64,000 nt of DNA from Gyrodactylus bullatarudis (lineage: Eukaryota > Platyhelminthes > Monogenea > Gyrodactylidea > Gyrodactylidae). A program made the translations under genes and the position numbers. Below are positions 59,557-64,000 of the stretch, in pieces. The stretch lies in NCBI GenBank assembly GCA_012064415.1, contig SSNU01000037.1, forward strand, positions 62,001 to 126,000. Reading direction: 5' to 3'. How positions within the stretch are numbered: the first letter of the stretch is position 1; the number at the start of each line of letters is the position of its first letter. The notes under the pieces are model-generated. The model was not told where the DNA came from. It worked only from the letters and a program-made list of their open reading frames with translations, and made no database searches.

Positions 59557-62500
59557 ATGGATTCATTCTCAAATAACCATAACCCTTCGAAAATTCCTCA
59601 AGCTGTTTCTTTTGGACAAAAGAGAATGCCATTGTTTGTCAAGAAATCAGTCAAAAATGATAAAAGAAAGGAGGCTACTAAAAAAATTGTAATAGCTCCT
59701 AGACGTAAACAAGTTGCGTTAAGTTGTAAGTTGAATTTTACCTCAAAAAAACTTAAGTATAATGTTGATATTTTGTTTACTCTCTTTTTAGTCGAACGTA
59801 TTCAATCAGACAAAACTCATATCTCTTATAACGAAGACGGTAAGCCTAATAATCCTATTATTATTGTATTTTAGATAAAGAAAACACATCTTTAAAGAGT
59901 ATATGTAGCTCATTCAATGTTTCTAATCGTTCAATTTCAAGAAATCTTCGAAGTGGTGTCAATATCAAATCACCTGTTAAGGAATCCGATCATGATAACT
60001 CAGATAAAAAATTCAATGAAATGGATTTATCTCGTGTATCTATTCGAAAATCTAGGAATAATCGATCAAAATTTTCTAATGTATCTTTTGATGCTCTCTC
60101 CAAATCTCCCAATTCAAATGAAGATTTCCATGACTCTGAGCCAACTCCAAGTCAGGCTCCAACAATTCCGATACAAAGTCAGCCTTCAAATTTTCCCATT
60201 TCTAGTCAAGCATCAATTCCCTATAATTCAAGTCAGCCTTCTACTACTATTCCTATCGCCAGTCAAGCTTCGACCATTCCCATTAATGAAACTGTTGACA
60301 TGGATGTGACTAGAGAAAATTCTTTAGCTTCACTTAAAAGTGCTAAACAATCCCTTTCTCCTATTGTACAAGAATGCGAATCTATCAAATCAGGAGACAG
60401 TAGTTATGCCTCTGTTGAGAGTCAATCTATCAACATGAGTCAATCGACTCTGGAGACACCAAAAATTGTGAACCCCAATGAGATTCAACCACAATCAAAC
60501 GAAAAAATGAAATACTTGGATGATACCATTGAAAGACCAAGTCATATCATAGAGAATAATCCAATCGATTCTGTTGTCATGGATGTCTCTGATATGAGAA
60601 TTATTGAGAAGAGCAACCTCTTGCAAAACGTTTTCACAAAGTTGACAACAAAAGAATCAAATCCAAATATTCAATCAGTTGTAGGATTTGATGCATCTAA
60701 GAATGAAAATTTAGAAATGAGTATAACTGCTGTAACACAAGCTTCATTAGTTGAAGAAGAAATAAATACAATAAAAAATTCGAGTGAGTTTTTTATATTA
60801 TTTTATTGAATAAAGTTCAGATAAACTATAAATAATTAGAAAAATTAAAATATATTTTACCTGGCCTTGAGCTTATAATAGATCAAAAAGCGTTCTCTCT
60901 CTTCAGACTCCATACACACAGTTCATATTTATTGGGTCTTCACAACAATAAAAGGGTCGAAAGCTCTACTCAAATTATTTTTTATTCAATTTGTGAATCA
61001 CTCTAGGGTATCAAAACCAAGTACTGGAAAAAGAATTTATTTTTTGACAATATTATTGCTTAAATTATATTTTGAATCTTAAATTTAATAGAATATTTCA
61101 GCTGGAATAAAATAATATCAGTTATATTTTAATACAATTTTTATTTATCAAAAATTTATTTTTAAACTTTTGGACCTTCTTCACAGCTGTAATATCATTT
61201 TATCATAAAATCTTATCCTTAATTAACCAGGTTATTATGTATATATTTTTTCTATTTTACAAGCTAAATCAGAACAGGGGAATGTGAAAAATCTTGAAGA
61301 ATTTGAGAAAATATCTTCCAATGTCAACGATAATAGTGATGTCATAGATGTCACTGGACGAATAGATTCCGTCCAAAATGATAAACCAATCGAAAAGCAA
61401 TCCAATACTCCCAAGAATTATGAAATTGTCGACAAGAGTGATGTAATGGATGCTTATAATTTATCATATTCTAACGGGACTCTTTCATCTGTTGGTAAAA
61501 AGTCAACGTCATCGTATAGGAATTCAGTCGAAACAAAAAAGTCCCTAACGAATAAGGTAAACAAGACTATCAATGAGAGTCAAGTAATGGATGTCTCCGA
61601 AATCCAAACTCCTGCTGCTGAAAGAGTATCTTCTATGAAAGATGAAATCAATAAAATACAAGTTTTGGATGGATCCAAAGAATCAATTGGTGACATTGTT
61701 GTCAAGAGTGCTGATAAAAAGAAGTCTGAGATTAGAAAATCTTCCTCTGATAATGCCAAAGACAAAACTTTTGAAAAGAGTGATGTTATGGAGGTCTTAG
61801 AGGTATCAGACTCTCCTGAGATTCGTAAATCAGCCGTGAGAAAGTCCTCAACCGCTAGAACTAGTAGAACATCTAGCAAGAGGTCATTAACAACTGTAAA
61901 TAATCAAACGATTAATAAAAGCGAAGTAATGGACATTTCCGAAGTCAAAGCTCCGGAAAAAAATTTTGTTGGAAAAAAATCCGTAGCACTTGCCTCTAAA
62001 AGTCAAACGCTAAAAACAAATAATAACAAATCAAAAGAGCAAGATAAAATAATGAAAGATTCGCCACAAATTGAGAATAAAAATTCTACAACAGACAACA
62101 AGAATTGTTTGGATGACGGAGTATCGATTGCTGATTTAAAAGATGAAACTTTTAATAAGATTAGTTCTGTTGTAGTCAACGAATCTATAGATAAAATGCC
62201 AAAGAGTTCTCCATCAAACAATTTTGATAAAAGTAAAGCTCAGAATATTCAAGATGAAATTTCTTCAAGAACCAGAAGATCCTCTTCTAGGACGAAAGCC
62301 AATCGAACAAGTGAAGTATCTTCCAAAGAAAAGAATTCCATTGCACCCATGACCATGAATGTTAAAGACAAAACTTTTGAAAAGAGTGATGTTATGGAGG
62401 TCTCTGAGATATCAAATTCTTCTGAAATTCGTTTATCACTTAAGAAAAGGTCTACAATTACTTTTAGAAATTCAACTGGATCAAAAAAATCCCTAACAAA

Positions 62501-64000
62501 CACCATTAATAAGACCATCAACAAGACTGAGCTTATGGACATATCCAAAGAATCACTTTTGACGGAAGAGGAGAAACCAACAGCTGCTGATAAGAATTTC
62601 GACAAGAGTGATGTCATGGATGTCTCAGAAGTGAATGAAACAGCAGAAAAACGTAAATCTACAAGATCTTCTAGGAATTCTATCCTATCCAAAGAATCAT
62701 TGTCGCAAAACATTGAGAAAAATGAAATAATCTCAACCGTTCAAAAAACAATGAATGAATCAAAATCCTCCAAAGACCAAGAAGATGTTTCAAGTATTCA
62801 GGACTCAAGCCAAATCACTAATGTTGTTGCATTTAGCGATAAAAATTCAGCTCAGTCCACAAGAAAATCTTCGAGAAGCAGAAATAGTAGGAGAACTGAA
62901 ATAGAAACATTAGACTCAAGTCAAATTATTAATTTAGTCCCTGATGATCATCACCCTTTGAAAACAACGAGATCATCTCTAAAGACTAATATAAATGCAA
63001 GCAAACTGATAGAGGCTTCAAATTCTATCAACAATGAGGAAAATTTAGGAGTATCTGAACAGAAAATTGTAATTCACGATCAGAATTCTCCCCTAGCACC
63101 AGAAGAAAATAATGTTAAAAGTTTTGAAAATGTACACGAAGAAAACAATGTCTCCAAAAAATCATTGACTACCGCTGTCCAGAGAAAGGCCAATAAAAGC
63201 ATTGACCAAGCAAACAAAACTGAATCAAGCGCTGAAGATGCAAACTCAATAGAAAACGTTGATGATGAAGGATCTATAGTTACTAGTTCTCAAAGCATGA
63301 TAGAGAACGAAAAGAAAGTGCAAGCTAAAGAAAACTCTCCAAAGGCTAGTAGATCATTGTCGAGAAAAAAGAATAAATCTGGCCTTACCGAAAATTCGAA
63401 AAATTCTGTTGATGAGGAAACTACCAGACAATCAATTTCTATCAAGAATAGAAGATCTTCCCGCAATGAAAATGACCTAATTGAAGTAATTCACATACTG
63501 GAAGAAGCAAAAAGTAATGAATCCGATCAGGATATTAATAAAAAATCCCCTAAATTGTCTAGGACTTCGGTAAAATCGAAAAATCTAGCAAAATCTTCTA
63601 GAGTAAGCAGAATAGAAAAAAGCGAGCAGCAACAAAAAACCAATGTTCTCGAGGTATCTGATGGTAATCTGAAAAATGAAATTCCTCAAAGTGAAGATCA
63701 AACTTGTCAAAGCATCACTCAAGAGGAAATGGTCCTTGTTAAGAACCAAATGAATCCTGAAAAATCCAGTCGCAAGAAAAAATCTGAAATTGTTGAAATA
63801 TCAGAGTCTAATAGAAATCTTAATAAGTCAACTCAGAAAACTAAAAGTGTCTTGGAAAATTCAAACAAGACAATGAATGCTTCAAAGAAAGACCCAAGTC
63901 CTAAAGGGAAAAGATCCGCTTCAAGATCTATTAAGAATGTTGATTTTATTGAATTGGACGCAGAGAAATCTACAAAAAGTTCTGCCGAGAATCATAAACA
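59557..64000 (+). CDS. Partial long repeat protein, possibly kinetochore KNL1
   Basis: Exons 59557-59725, 59792-59839, 59875-60783 and 61264 onward (open to the window end) keep phase; introns are 66, 35 and 480 nt. At least 1287 residues, Ser/Lys/Glu-rich, no globular domain seen. From about residue 220 on, a motif recurs: SDVMDVSE, SQVMDVSE, SDVMEVLE, SEVMDISE, SDVMEVSE, TELMDISK, SDVMDVSE, usually preceded by Lys-Thr-Phe/Ile-x-Lys. This resembles the MELT repeats of KNL1/Spc105, which Mps1 phosphorylates to recruit Bub3-Bub1. Arg/Ser patches (RKSSTARTSRTSSKRS) alternate with the motifs. I could not find a clean SILK or RVSF PP1 site in the N-terminus (QAVSF and VALSF are only partial). Another scaffold or chromatin protein remains possible. 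The C-terminal RWD region would be outside the window. Confidence 0.7.

Noticed and set aside
61580..62713. Minus-strand ORFs in the repeat-protein exon
   Set aside because: They are mirror readings of the Ser/Lys-rich plus-strand exon, which stays open from 61264 to the end.

Overview
The window is nuclear DNA from an AT-rich invertebrate animal. It has GT-AG introns in every gene, metazoan-only families (filamin, Cys-loop receptor, ADAP-type ArfGAP), and introns filled with Ty3/gypsy, Tc1/mariner, hAT, foldback and hammerhead-bearing SINE-like remnants. I cannot name the species. Very short introns, hammerhead SINEs and fairly divergent housekeeping proteins would suit a fast-evolving lineage such as a flatworm or parasitic crustacean, but this is not decided by the sequence. 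I saw no rRNA gene, intact tRNA gene or CRISPR array. || Layout. 1-817 empty. 818-4178 (+) unknown 702-aa helical protein. 4331-11506 (+) ADAP (ArfGAP-PH-PH), whose 6-kb second intron holds a decayed Ty3/gypsy element and a small GC-richer island. 12559-14106 (-) SEC61 alpha. 14396-16398 (-) cation-type nicotinic-receptor-like subunit. 16680-18360 (+) LACTB-like serine hydrolase. 18484-19175 (-) FAM221A. 19266-19928 (+) TXNDC9. 21081-52067 (-) a complete filamin gene, about 31 kb and about 27 constitutive exons, with two CH domains and a long Ig-repeat rod. 52.1-59.5 kb gene-poor and repeat-rich (foldback element, two hammerhead loci, a rearranged hAT transposase block). 59557 to the window end (+) the first four exons of a very long Ser/Lys-rich protein with MELT-like repeats, possibly the kinetochore scaffold KNL1. 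|| All exon models come from joining open frames at GT-AG sites so that phase is kept. The totals agree: ADAP 373 aa, SEC61A 475 aa, receptor 587 aa, LACTB 405 aa, FAM221A 198 aa, TXNDC9 220 aa, filamin about 2466 aa. || The most notable signals are (1) ultra-short spliceosomal introns, 23-38 nt, of which the 26-nt intron in FAM221A is tightly constrained by conserved protein sequence on both sides; (2) two clear hammerhead ribozyme cores and two decayed ones, two of the four joined to tRNA-like promoter boxes; (3) four in-frame cassette microexons and two possible alternative first exons in filamin; (4) a near-perfect hairpin in a filamin intron whose 3' arm carries the let-7 seed; (5) the MELT-like repeat protein at the right edge.
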